Numbered from the stretch's first letter, positions 31,090 through 42,400 are shown. The stretch is DNA of 64,000 nt from Gautieria morchelliformis (GCA_015179125.1 WHVA01000099.1:124001-188000), one strand, 5' to 3'. The notes: generated by a model not told the origin, from the letters alone. Numbers and translations are program-made.

Positions 31090-31420
31090 CAACTGCACTT
31101 TGGGTCTTCCCCCATTTCTGATTTTGGTATTGTTTCTGATTCTGTGAGTGTCACCGGAGGATCAGCTGGCATATCGATATAACCACATTGTCAAAATTCA
31201 TGATCCCCAAGATCACTATTGGATCTATTTCACAATGCACAAGCTTTGAAACCTGTGGATTATGACAATCAGCGCAATCTTATAATCTCTAATGATTCAG
31301 TCAAGACCATTACCACTTTCATGTCTAGAGTCACTGGGAGGGCCATCCCAGAGGTTGAGAGAGAGCTCTGCATGTTTGGCTGTTCCATGGGTGCATACAT
31401 GATTCATGATACTATATGAA
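31090..31420 (+). pseudogene. captured gene fragment in H7
   Basis: Near-copy of 19917-20240 (KTITTFMSRVTGRAIPEVER), with the same internal deletion relative to H1. It is not an open reading frame as a whole. Confidence 0.65.
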
Positions 31421-31508
31421 CAGGGATATATTTTGCATGATGCTATTTACCCCAATGCACTTGACCTTACTGATGCATTTGACCTTACCGAGGCGTTTGA
31501 CCTGCACC

Positions 31509-31525
31509 CCCGCGCGAAGCGCGGG
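31509..31525 (+). other. Helitron 3' hairpin (H7)
   Basis: CCCGCGC - GAA - GCGCGGG, then TACCCACCTAG ending at 31536. Confidence 0.85.
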
Positions 31526-31559
31526 TACCCACCTAGTACCCTCTTAATCGAGTAACGAG

Positions 31560-32501
31560 TTAGTTGTATGATGCAGCATAGCACGCAAAAGCAGCCTGAG
31601 TAACTTCCTTTACCAATTTCTCCTTTTCCTTTTTCTTCCTCTGCTTCCGGTCCATCTTCTCTTTTCTCTTCTGTTTCTCATCTGAAGAAGTGGTTGAATC
31701 ATCGCTAGAGGCTGAGTGATCGCGTATCCTATCTGGGCAGTCTCCACGCATGTGGCCTCTCTTTCCGCACCGGAAACAGGTAACATTTCATTTCATGGCC
31801 TTTCCCTTTGCGTAGAGAACGGTGTCATGATGTAGTTCCATGTTGGTTACCATTAGTTGCCGCAATTCCTCGTTTAGGAGGCGTGTAATGACCAGGTCAA
31901 GGCTGAGTTGGTCATCAGGGGTGGCATCCAACGTGATAACGAAGTTCTCGTATGTCGGTGGCAAACCTAGCGTGATGACTACGATGGTGTCGTCTTCGGT
32001 GACCTTGGTGCCTGCCTCGGTGAGTTCATGTGCAAGGTGTCTCACAGCAGCGATCCAGGCGCGCATCGTTTGCGTGTCATCCTTTCTCATCGAGAGGAAG
32101 CATCGTCGTAGTGACAGACGTGTCGCGAAACCACGGGTTTGGTGAACCTTCTCAAGGTTTTCCCAAATATCCTTTGGATCTTCGAAGCGTGTGTGCGGGA
32201 GCTGACCAGGTTCGACTCGAAGGATTATCTCAGCACGTGCTAACCTCTGCTTTTTTATCCATGCCTTAACGGTCTTTGAGGATGTAGATCCAGTGGGCCT
32301 CTCCTCTGTGCCATCCACAACACCCCATAAGTCCTTTGTAGTCAGGTAGGCTTCCATCTGATACTTCCAGTCAATAAAGTTCGAGTCCGAGAGTTTCAAG
32401 AATAGTGAATCGCGGTGGGCATGGCGAAGAATTTTGATTCGGCCTGTAGTCAATACAGGGCTTTTATGGTGCAACGGGAGATACCCTCTCAACCCCAACA
32501 A
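31560..32501 (-). pseudogene. gag: Copia gag (truncated element)
   Basis: The first frame (32501-31788) has the Copia gag domain: SDSNFIDWKYQMEAYLTTKD, LWGVVDGTEERP, KDIWENLEKVHQTRGFATRL, TIVVITLGLPPTYENFVITL and SLDLVITRLLNEE. After a break at about 31790 a second frame gives a CCHC knuckle, CFRCGKRGHMRGDC (about 31780-31735), then a Ser/Asp-rich stretch and a long Lys/Glu/Arg run. It packages Copia RNA. It differs from the gag of the complete Copia at 45.4-47.8 kb, so this is another family. No protease or polymerase remains. Confidence 0.8.
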
Positions 32502-32554
32502 ACAACAGGGGGAGCACGTCTTACAATCCCGAGGGGGCTATTGTTGAACTAAAG

Positions 32555-32566
32555 CGAACGGGCGGG
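32555..32566 (-). other. primer-binding site of the truncated Copia
   Basis: GGTTATGGGCCC, identical to the site of the complete Copia (47849-47838). It is complementary to the anticodon arm of initiator tRNA-Met, as expected for half-tRNA priming. Confidence 0.6.
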
Positions 32567-32662
32567 GCCCATAACCTCTAGATATCACAGTAGGGACGAA
32601 AATGGCAGCATATTACTAAGCAACTGTAACTAGCTTAACTAATGAGATTACAAACTCCAACA

Positions 32663-33234
32663 GTTCCTTCAGCGGCGCGAGGAACCCTCAGGTGGTGGGA
32701 CGGCGTCCCCTTCGCCAGCGTGGTCGGTGCTGGAGGCAGGAGAAAAAAAAACGGCCGGGGGGTGCTCATGTAAGCCCCGTCCAGCATCGGCCTCCACGTG
32801 TCCCGCAGTGATCTGCTTCAGTGTTATTACATAATCAGCTGCAGCGAGCGCAGTCTCTAAGTATGGAGGCTGAGAGCACTCACACCTCAATGGCAAAGCT
32901 CGCATAGTGAATTTCCCACTTGGAACACTCCCAATGCGAGTGCATCATATGTTACAATTTGTCATATACGTCAGTGCCCGACGATGATCGTTTTTCAAGC
33001 TGCAGTACCAGCAGCGCTGCATGCTGCAGGATGCATGCAACGTGACGCTTTTCATCATGGGTCTGTCCTTGATGTTTTATTAGTGGGTTTCAACTTTACC
33101 AGAGTCCCATAATAGATGAGTGAACACACTCAGTCTCGGACTGCAAGTTCGTTTCCATGCCACTGCTTCCTTGGTCCGACTCAAAGATGGCTTAGAGCTT
33201 GGTGAATACTTCTGAGCCTGCGGTCACTTACATA
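32663..33234. other. outer part of the left arm, no confirmed gene
   Basis: The minus frame 32905-32669 (ECSQPPYLETALAAADYVI) corresponds to plus 55599-55832 in the other arm, but the two diverge by frameshift in the middle (KQITAGHVEADAG against KLDLWAAGHGPMPDE). That argues against selection on the protein. Confidence 0.4.
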
Positions 33235-33236
33235 TA

Positions 33237-34142
33237 CAGTCAGACCCCCAATAATGCATACTACCAATAATGCATAACCCCTGATAATGCATAGAAACGT
33301 TGTCCACCAGCATGGTAGTTAGAAAATTACTTAGAGCCTTGCATAATGCATAATGCATAACAGATTTGGCAAATTTAATTATAATATGCATTATCGCAGG
33401 TGCACTTTTGGCACTTCAGAAGCCCAAACTGTGACAAACTCTCTGCATATAGCCCTCAGCAAACCAGCCAGATGGGCATGTGGCTCTAACAGAGAGCTTC
33501 TTGGTGCTTCTGAGATGGAATGGGATGGACCAGATGATGGACCAGCCATACCTGGTTGTGCAGCCAACCCATTGGAGCTCATGCCACCAGTTGTGATAGA
33601 ATCTCAATCACAAGAGCAGGATCTTACCCAGAACATGAAGGTGATCCAACAGAACCCAATGCATCATAGAAGGACAGTATCCTCAGCCATTGTAACAGCC
33701 AAAATGAGTTCTCGCTCAAATCTTACTTTTTAAGGACAAGATTGACATCATTCAGTTCATGCCGACAGACACTATCCAAAGATTACCCAAAAGGCCATCA
33801 TCACCCACCTCTCATGCCACCAGAGTAAGCCTTGCAGGCTGTAAGGGAACTGCAGCACTATGCCCTAGCTCACACTGGTCCAGAATGGGATGAGGCAGCC
33901 CAGCTGCTGCCAAAACTGATGCAGGTTCTGCACCAACAGTGAGAGGAGGTGCTTACACGATCAACCCTAGATTAATTTATCAATCATATTGTTTAGAACA
34001 ATCTAGAGAATATTTTAGACATTTTCTTTAATTTTTCGGGGCAATTCAAGTGTTTTGGCACCCTCTCTGTGATAATGCATTACCCCCAATAATGCATGGT
34101 GAGGTCGTCCACCAAGGCTATGCATTATTGGGGGTCCGACTG
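33237..34142. mobile_element. pogo/Tigger-like DNA transposon, non-autonomous, 906 bp
   Basis: Inverted termini CAGTCAGACCCCCAATAATG (33237) and, on the other strand, CAGTCGGACCCCCAATAATG (34142), one mismatch in the 24 bp that match overall. It is flanked by TA on both sides (33235-33236, 34143-34144). The right arm of the inverted duplication has the empty site (single TA) at the matching place. CAGT-start termini and TA target choice fit the pogo/Tigger/Fot branch of Tc1/mariner. No transposase motif is readable; the inner frame at 33353-33733 is unrecognised. Confidence 0.8.
33245..33380. repeat. CAATAATGCATA subterminal repeats
   Basis: The word AATAATGCATA or TAATGCATAATGCATAA occurs at 33249, 33265, 33283 and 33343-33360, extending the terminal motif inward on the left side only. 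Confidence 0.7.
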
Positions 34143-34403
34143 TATCCCTGAAAGCGGTGCAATTACCTACCATCTGTGGGCACAATCGCCCAGCTAATTA
34201 TTTCCAAAAGTGACGCTAACCACCACACCCAAAAAATCCAAAACCATTTCCCTCCACACACACACAACCCACATCCTCAGGAAGCATCGCAGCGGCACCG
34301 CAGCGACAGCATCCATGCTTTCACAAAAAGAAGGGGAACAAAAAACACATGCCGCCAAGCACAGACTCCCCCCCACCCGCCACGTCACAGCCCAGAATGT
34401 GAA

Positions 34404-35878
34404 CTAGCAGCCACCAAGCGAACAACAGGACCAGATCTTACCTACTGGCCAAACCTGGAGCGAGCGTCCGCAATAAAGACCAGGCCAGGCATTTCCTAGA
34501 CCGAAATGGCTTCATAGTGAAGGATGACGCGGCATCACTAGAGCAGCTAAGTTACATACTGCCATCCCTAGCTCACAGCAGGTCAGGAAAACCATTACAG
34601 GAAGGGATAAGATCAGTCTCTATTATCATGCTGGAAGAAGTGACAAAAAACGCCAGTTGCACCGTCCTGCAACATATCGAGAAACAGCTAGACCTGGCTT
34701 TCAGCACAATGGATGAAACGCTGGAAGTAATCCAAAGCACAACGGAAATAGCCAAAGCCACTGCGGAGGAAGCCCACCAACAGGTGGAAGACTCATACAG
34801 CAGACAAGTGTGCATGGGAGAGGAAATGTGTGGAGACACAGTGGCCACCACATACGTGGCAGCACTCAAGGGCAATGTACCGTTCTCCCACCCAAACAAC
34901 CTAGCGAAAGCCAAGGCAAAGGAGAGACAGATACTAGTTGACAGGGACCCAGAAGTGGCACGCAACACCTTGAGCGAGCTAATAGAACAAGAGTTGGTGG
35001 CCAAGGCAAACAAAGTGATCACACAGATTGAAGAATTGCGCAGCAAATCCGAAATCCAGTTCCTGGGGGCCAAGAAACTGACGAATGGCGGTATCGTTTT
35101 CGAGCTAAACAACGTAGTGGTGGCCAGGTGGATACAAGCCCACAAAAAGACATTCTTGGACAAGTTCAGCAGAACCGCTATAATCAAAGATAGAGCAGTA
35201 TCAGTCATAGTTGAATATGTTCTGATCAGCCACTCACCAGATGCGTTAGCAGAAATCAAGAAGATCGAACGAGATTCAAGACTCCCACCCGACACCTTGA
35301 TATCCACCTGATGGATAAAACCGGTCCAACACCGAACAGAGGGTCAGAGAACGGCCCACGTAATTACGAAGTTTACAACAGTTGAGGCTGCAAACCAAAG
35401 CATCAGAGAGGGGCTCATAATCCCAGGCAAAGGAGCGTGGGCCAGGAGAGTGAAACGCGAACCACGAAGATGTCTGAAATGTCAAAGGCACAACGCCCGA
35501 CACATGGCTGCAGAGTGCAATGAGCCAAACAGGTGTGGCACATGCGCTAAAGACCACAGAACAGCGGATTGCAAGGAGACCGACCCCGACCAGTTCAGAT
35601 GCGTCAACTGCAATGCGACAGGGCACGCCTCCTGGGACAGAACGTGCCCGAGCTTCGCGGCGGCATGCGCAGCGATAGAAAGAGCAGACCCTGAACATAC
35701 GTACAAATACTTCCCAAGCAACGACCCATGGACATGGGAACAACAGGGATGCATGGGAGAAATGGCAGACGCGAGCGAATTGATCGCAAGAACAGGTGTC
35801 AGAAACAACGCGAATCCATACTTTACTGACGAAAGACTACCTAACAGGGGAAACAAAGAAAACTACCAAGATACGTGA
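34404..35878 (+). pseudogene. LINE ORF1 (gag-like, CCHC zinc knuckles)
   Basis: Open from about 34404 but without an early ATG in frame, so its true start is uncertain. The N-terminal part is helical and charged (ARHFLDRNGFIVKDDAASL; KATAEEAHQQVEDSYSRQ). The C-terminal part has three zinc knuckles: CLKCQRHNARHMAAEC, CGTCAKDHRTADC and CVNCNATGHASWDRTC (about 35473-35650). These proteins bind the LINE RNA. An in-frame TGA at 35309-35311 (ST-stop-WIKPV) replaces what is probably an Arg codon (CGA). The frame is otherwise continuous. Confidence 0.8.
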
Positions 35879-37558
35879 CGAGGAGGCACCAGCGACCAGG
35901 GATGGACAAGCCTACCTACTAGACAAACGAGACTCGACGACTACCATATTAACGGAGACCAGAACACACGCCACCAGAGAGCAGACCATGACTATCCACA
36001 CCACCAATGAATAGCAACCGATACCACACGAAACACTTGAAGATCAGACAACAAAACACCAACATATCGCTCACGGCAGTCTCGGACCTTCTAGCTAAGT
36101 GGACACCCGAAGATTTTGACATACTAGCGATACAAGAACCATATATTGACTTTCTCGGAAACGCTAGGGCCACGCCGCACTGGTATTCAGTTTACCCAAG
36201 AACGTACTACAGAGGTAAAGGGGAGACGATGAGGTCCATGATCCTCATCAGCAAGAAAATAATCACCAACGCCTGGGAGGAAGTGGATGTTGGCAGGCCT
36301 GACATCACCGCAATAAAACTGAAAACAACAATGGGTAATGTCCTTATATACAACCTATACTGCAACTGTACACACTCTAACAGCATCTGAGACATACAGA
36401 GACATGCGAGAGAGAGGGAAAGGAATGGACAAGAGCAGGAGGAGGAAATAATAGGCACTGTATGGGTCGGTGATTTCAATAGACACCACCCACTGTGGGA
36501 CAAGGAGCAAAATTCTCACCTTTTCACTCGAGCGAATCTTGACGCAGCACAGACACTACTAAGTGCGATCACCGAACTCGACTTACAGATGGCCCTACCG
36601 GAGAACGTACCCACACTCAAGTCAATGTCAACGGGCAACCTCACCCAGACGGACAACATCTTCATGTCCACCGAATTACTGGATGTACTAGTCAGCTGCA
36701 GAACTAAGCCAGAGGACCAGCCAGCGAAGAGCGACCACTTCCTGATAGACACCACCATCGACCTCTCCCTACACACCAACACATACACGCTGAAAGCAAA
36801 CTACCATCAAGTCGACTGGAAGGCCTTCAGGAAGGAGCTCGAGCAGAGGGTCTAAGCCACCATCAGAAACCCAGTACCAGCCAGCGCCGACCAGTTCACC
36901 ACCCACCTCGCAGCACTGACAAGTGCCATAGCAGAAACGGCGAAAGAGGTGATACCTATCAGCAAACCTTCACCATACATGAAGCACTGGTGGTCCATGG
37001 AGTTGACACAGATCAGAGCGGAGACCAGGAAACTAGGAAGGAAGGCCTATGCAAGGCGCAGCGATCCAGCGGACGGTGCACATGAGAGGTACAAGCGAGC
37101 CAGAAATGACTACATGAATGCCATCGAGAAATCGAAGCGCAACCATTGGAACTATTTCCTGGATGGCATCGACCAGAAGACCGTCTGAACAGCTCACAAA
37201 TATGCAACAGCCGAGGCGTCAGACGGCGGAAGCGCGAGGATCCCCACGCTGCAAAGCGCTCAACATAACGCCTCGACATGGGTAGCGGACACGAACGAAG
37301 CGAAGGCAGACATGCTATTCGAGACGTTCTTCCCACAGATAAGCATAGACAGTGAGGCCACCCAGACGAATCACCCGTACCCTGAACCGGCATTCGACTC
37401 CCAACCGATAAGTGACGAGCAAATACGAAGAGCGGTTGACAAGTTAAACCCCTTCAAAGTCACTGGGGTGAACGGTATTCCAAACGTCATCATTAAACAG
37501 ACCATTGATGTGCTTCTCCCATATATAGGACCCCTGTTCAGAGCAACCTTCACCCTCG

Positions 37559-38199
37559 GAGGATGTTCACATTGACAACAATGTATATTCTTCTAGGATA
37601 TATTAGATATCTTTGAAAATATCAACCCTAACCAAATTCATAATCCATCATTTTGAGCAACTTGTATATTGTGGACATCCTAAAATTTTTTGAATGTTCT
37701 GATATTTTAAAAATATGGTTGTATGTGCTAAAGCATGGTGTGTATTGATATAACAGAGCAATTTCAGAGGGGATGTGGATGACTATATATTAAAAGTATA
37801 CATGAAACATGTTAGATGTACAATCACAGAATATAGAAGCAAGTATGGACCATATGAGTACATGTTAGAAGTATATATGAAACATGTTAGATGTACAATC
37901 ACAGAATATAGAAGCAAGTATGGACAACACCTGTACCTGTACTATAGTATTATATATGGTTGAGAGATCTGATTAGAAGGTATGTTTAAAATAATATGCA
38001 TGTATAGTACAAAGATATGTAACTATTGATGTTTAGACAATGGGGTATACACCCTTTCCTGGGGGAGCAGCAGACTGTGAGAAAGAACTTTGGGGCTAGG
38101 ATTAAGCATGCCTTGCAACTGCCTCAATATTGATATATTTTATGAAATATAGATGAGCTAAGCTATATATACATATATATGACATTTATAAACATCCTC
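37559..38199. mobile_element. 641-bp MITE-like insert inside the LINE RT domain
   Basis: Termini GAGGATGTT...AACATCCTC (9 bp inverted, with weaker matching further in) flanked by CCTCG on each side (37554-37558, 38200-38204). Strongly AT-rich against the GC-richer LINE. Removing the insert and one CCTCG joins RATFTL to IYPAEWRDSV in frame, as expected for an RT. It has no transposase; it is a non-autonomous element of unknown superfamily (a 5-bp duplication is short for typical hAT). Confidence 0.82.
37802..37925. repeat. 75-bp tandem repeat in the MITE-like insert
   Basis: Two copies starting ATGAAACATGTTAGATGTAC at 37802 and 37877, identical over at least 49 bp. Confidence 0.85.
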
Positions 38200-40664
38200 C
38201 CTCGAGATATATCCAGCCGAATGGAGGGACTCTGTCACGAGGGTCCTGCGCAAGCCAGGAAAGACCGACTACATGGCACCAGGGGCATACCGACCCATCA
38301 CACTGCTAGATACGCTGGGAAAAGTCCTCTCAGCCTGCGTTGCCGAAGACCTGGTGAAAATGGAGGAGAAGCACTTCCTACTGCCAGATAATCACTACGG
38401 ATGCAGACCAGGATGTGCTACAACCGACGCCATCCACTACGTAGTGGGAGCTGTCAAGGAAGCGTGGCGATGAGGCAAAGTGCTGGGGGTATTATACTTA
38501 GAGATCAAGGGAACATTCCCCAGCATAGTGCTCGACCGCCTAATCCACAACATGCGCCGGAGAGGGGTACCAGCTGAGTACACTGACTGGATACGCAGAA
38601 AGGTAGAGGGACGAGTCACCACCCTAAGATTCGACGACTATACTACAGAGCCAAGACAGATAGTCCGAGGAATGGACCAAGGATGCCCTCTATCTGGTGG
38701 CACGGGACCATGACTGCATGTTCACGGTGGAGAGGTTCGGTCTGATGGGACTCACCAGGTGAAGAGAAAAAGACCCTACAAGACCCAGAAAAAACAGACC
38801 AATAACGAGACCCTCCATCAGAATAGGCCGGCACGTCATCAAGCCCACAGACACACACAAGTTCCTCGGCATCATCATGGACCAAGAGCTGCGATTCAGA
38901 CAACAGGTACACCACGCCCTCACGAAAGGTGACGCGTACGTCAATCAGTACAAGAGATTGACAAAGCAGACGAAAGGGACTACAGCTAAGCACATGCAAA
39001 AATACTATCTGGCGGTGGCAATCCCTCGTATGCTTTACACTGCTGACATCTTCCTCATCCCAGAATCTGAACATACCAAGGGGACCAAGGGACACATCAA
39101 CAAGTTAGCGCGAGTTCAACGACAGGCGGCACTCACCATAACAGGGGCTATGAGAACAACAGCTACTGATACACTCGACGCACATGCCAACCTGCTATCG
39201 TTCCCACTGCTGGTTACAAAGGTGATACACAGAGCGGCGACACGACTGGCCTGCCTGCCCGATACCCACCCACTCACGACGAAAGTCCAAAGAGCGGCCG
39301 AACGATATGTCAAAAGGCACCGAACGCCCCTCCATGAAATCCTATATGCCTCTGGAATTCAACCACGCAGAATGGAGAAGATACACACTGTTGTCCATGG
39401 TCCCAAATGGTCCCCATCGTGCAGAACTCGGATAGCCAGCAACAAGGATCAAGCTATCGAAGAGATAGAGATGGAATCCGCAGACGTAGTGGTATACTCG
39501 GACGGATCGAGAATAGAAGGCGGGGTAGGAGCGGCGGCGGTGCTAAACAGAGGGGGGAGGGAAATCCTAGCTGTCTGACTGTACTTGGGCACAGACCAAG
39601 AGCACTCGGTCTTTGAGGCCGAACTAGCAGGAGCTGCAATGGGTGCCAGGTTGCTCAACACGGAGAGGGGACGAAGATACGTCATCGCCACTGATAACCA
39701 AGCTGCAATTCTCACCACGAGAAAGCAGAAATCATTTTCTGGACAGTATCTAGTTAACTCCCTCCACAGACAAGTCGAAGGAGTCGCACAGCAGCAACCG
39801 AGAGCTACAATACTGATGAGATGGGTACTGGGACACAAGGGAGTGGCAGGAAATGAGCGAGCAGACGAGGAAGCGAAGAAGGCCGCAAGAGGGGAATCTA
39901 GTGAGGAGAGGTTTATTCCGATCGAGTGCAGAGGGGAGCTGCCCGTCCGAAAAGCAGCTGATATCCAGCGACACCAGAAGGAGATTAAACAGAGAGCCAG
40001 GGCGATCTTTGCTAAGTCCCCACGTGCTCGAACCTCACATGAGATTGATCCGTCCATGCCATCTATAGCATTTGCCAAACTCACTGAGGACATGCCTCAA
40101 CGGCAAGCCAGCCTGCTAGTACAGTTGAGAACGGGACACATCGGGCTCAACAAGCATCTACACAAAATCAGCAAAGCGACCTCACCGACATGCCCGGCCT
40201 GCAGGAGAGCGAACGATACAGTACACCATGACCTGTTCAGGTGCCCAGCATACAGGACACAGAGAAACGAGATGGAGAGGGGATTGCGCAGGGGAGCGGC
40301 CTCAATGAAGACGATACTCGGGAAGCCCAGAGCAATGAAACACCTGTTCAAATTCATACATGACACAAAGTGTTTTGAAGCATCTCACGGAAACATGATT
40401 CTCCCAGAGAGGGAGAGAGAGGGGAAGAAGTGAAGAGGGAACGGCAGGACAACGCGCTACAAGCAGCAAAGGACTTTCCTCACCCACATCGGCATGGACA
40501 CGCTCGGGACCTAGCCCAGTGAGCAGAAGCAGCGATAGAGGGCGAAAGGGGAGAAGGAGCCACAGGTAGTCTGAACCAATGTATTGACCATCTAGCATAG
40601 GGCAATGCCCCAATAGACGTAAAATTGGATTCAAAAAAAAAAAAAACATTTTTTTTTCCAAAAG

Positions 40665-42400
40665 CAAAGGGTATTGCCGGCACTTCAAGTCGCCTCAAGA
40701 TGGTGAAACAATGTTTCCTTTTCATGAATAGCGTTGATACCTCTTATTTTGTCGCATGGACTGGTAAAAACCATACGGTAAACCGTGATGAATTGATAAT
40801 TATATCTCAGAACCAGTGTCCCCCTTTTCCCATTTAGCCATTTTGCATATGCGCAGGCTGTCACCTCCACTTCTTAACCATTTTAGTCTCTGTTCAGGGA
40901 TGGCCGTTTTCGTCTCATTGCTGCGCAGTCGAGCGAGGAAAGCTATAAAATCGCATGCTTTTCCTGCCTGGATACTCAGTCCCCGAGTCGAAACCTTGAC
41001 GCATTTCGATAATCTCTCTAAACACACCGAACCGCTAGCCATGAAGGTCGCTTGGTCTAACATTTCATACATAGAGGCGAGCTCACGCCGTGCATTATCT
41101 AGTACACTGCTCTCGTTGCTCTCATTGCCATCCTCCCCGCTGCTTTTGCAATGGCAGTGGATAGCCCTGTATGTTGTTTTGCTATTCAAGCTTGAAGGGA
41201 TAACTAATTACCGCGTATTACTAATAGCTTGGAAAAGGGGATTGTGTCGCCACTGCCTGCCCCTGCCATGGAGGTCCGAACGCGGCTTTCTGCGGTGACG
41301 GGTTGTCCGGTTGCCTCCATGGACACCGCTACCATTGCAATAATGACGGAAAGAGCTCTTGCGACCTCGGATCCGGACACTTTCCCGCAGGCTGCAGGGC
41401 TCAATTGAAGCGTTCAGACCACGTCTTTGCGAGTTTTATATACATTGAACAGGAAATGATATGTCGTTGCTTTCGAATGGTTGTACTGGTATTTGATCTC
41501 ATGGGTTGTACAACACCCATATGTCATGTACTGTACTTGTGTCAATTTTTTTCCTTTGACTGTCTGTGATGCATTCGAAATATTTGTTCAATTCAAGCCC
41601 CCATGTTCGTTGCCAGCCACGTGCCTCATTGTGAAAGATATGACGGACATTGAGATGGGGTGAACCTTGCATACAAACTGGTTTCTCGCGCATTTCCCGT
41701 TGCTAGTCTTAGACTTTGGCCACCTATGCAAGCTCCCCTTCTCGCAGGACAGGCCCTGGGGGGGCCCGCGAGCACGCACCTTCAAAGCGGCACGAGCCTT
41801 GTCCGCCACAGGTTCACGGTATGGGGTAATGATGGCGGGAGCTGGAAGCGAGGATTAGATGGTGTTTTGCAGGCAGACCATACGTGGGGGACGACAATGG
41901 AATCTGCGTGGATCACATTCGGAGTTAGCGGCGGAGATACTTAGCGCCTGCGGTCGATCTTCTTCGCTGCTATATTTAGACTCACATGGCTGTGTCGGCG
42001 CGACAGCTTCTGCCGGGGGGTGATCGACCACGTCGATTGTCGATCGTTGGAAGACGAAAATCGCCATTTATAGCATGATGTACATCATTATCAACATCCG
42101 TGTCGTTGTCCAAGTTATATACCCTCATTATACTCGAAAGGGACACTAGCTCTCAGAATGTGCTTTCATGATATGACTCGCACGGTGAGATTGGTCGAAT
42201 TGTCCTGGCGACCGGTTCATTGAAATTGAAAGTTGTAGGGTCACCCTTGGTTTGGAGTAGTTTGCACTACTTATTTACAAGCTGTTGCGAAGACAGTTGC
42301 GTGAACAATCGCTGAATATATAGCCATCAAGGAGCTGAGTTTACCCGCTTGGTGACGTTCGAAGACCGCGTGACGTTCCGAAATTCATGTCAATGAAATG
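40665..42400. other. inner part of the left arm, duplicated hypothetical ORF
   Basis: Minus frame 41189-40800 (MNSKTTYRAIHCHCKSSGED; CDFIAFLARLRSNETK) is matched by plus 54668-54973 in the right arm. The match covers about 95 residues with few changes, then the frames part (ETKTAIPEQRLKWL against ETKRRSLKSH). Exons of one old gene are possible, since KVSTRGLSIQAGKACDFIAF looks protein-like, but the family is not recognised. The rest has only overlapping short ORFs on both strands. Confidence 0.4.

Larger units (their letters stand above)
29744..31536 (+). mobile_element. Helitron H7, non-autonomous, copy of H3 with expanded minisatellite
   Basis: Starts at the CTAG of H6 with TCTAAGAGTTAAACGGGCTC, as H3 does. 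Same TATA box (29924-29930), AT-rich repeats (30140-30540), 17-bp minisatellite (30545-31085), captured gene fragment with the same deletion (31090-31420), and hairpin ending at 31536. It lies against the Copia gag fragment on its right. Confidence 0.8.
31537..32662 (-). mobile_element. 5' end of a second Copia element (LTR, primer site, gag)
   Basis: Minus-strand remnant: LTR-like sequence (32662-32567, begins TGTTGGAG in sense), primer site GGTTATGGGCCC (32566-32555), then gag (32501-31560). Everything downstream of the gag zinc knuckle is missing because the sequence stops at the end of Helitron H7. Confidence 0.75.
36007..40433 (+). pseudogene. LINE ORF2: APE endonuclease, reverse transcriptase, RNase H
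   Basis: ATG at 36007. APE endonuclease: DILAIQEPYIDF, WVGDFNRHHPLWD (about 36460-36500) and KSDHFLIDTTIDL. RT: PFKVTGVNGIPN, then after the MITE-like insert PGAYRPITLLDTLGKVLSAC, HYGCRPGCATTDAI and GMDQGCPLSG. Directly after PLSG the frame jumps to VERFGLMGLTR, so the stretch holding the catalytic [FY]xDD is missing. RNase H: VVVYSDGSRIEGGVGAAAVL, SVFEAELAGAAMGARLL, IATDNQAAI and WVLGHKGVAGNERADEEAKK. A terminal CCHC-type CPACRRANDTVHHDLFRC follows. In-frame stops at 36388, 36853, 37186, about 38471, about 38757 and 39576. It is incapable of reverse transcription as it stands. Confidence 0.9.
34211..40654 (+). mobile_element. Tad-like LINE (non-LTR retrotransposon), decayed, with nested insertion
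   Basis: About 6.4 kb with two ORFs, ending in an A-rich tail (40634-40646). The 10-bp target duplication TTTCCAAAAG lies at 34201-34210 and 40655-40664. The right arm of the inverted duplication has a single TTTCCAAAAG at the same place. ORF1 has three CCHC knuckles; ORF2 has APE endonuclease, RT and RNase H, the Tad-clade arrangement common in fungi. It carries in-frame stops, an RT deletion and a 641-bp insert. Confidence 0.9.

Noticed and set aside
39449..40093. Minus-strand ORF of 214 codons under the LINE RNase H
   Set aside because: Antisense shadow of a well-matched RNase H domain.
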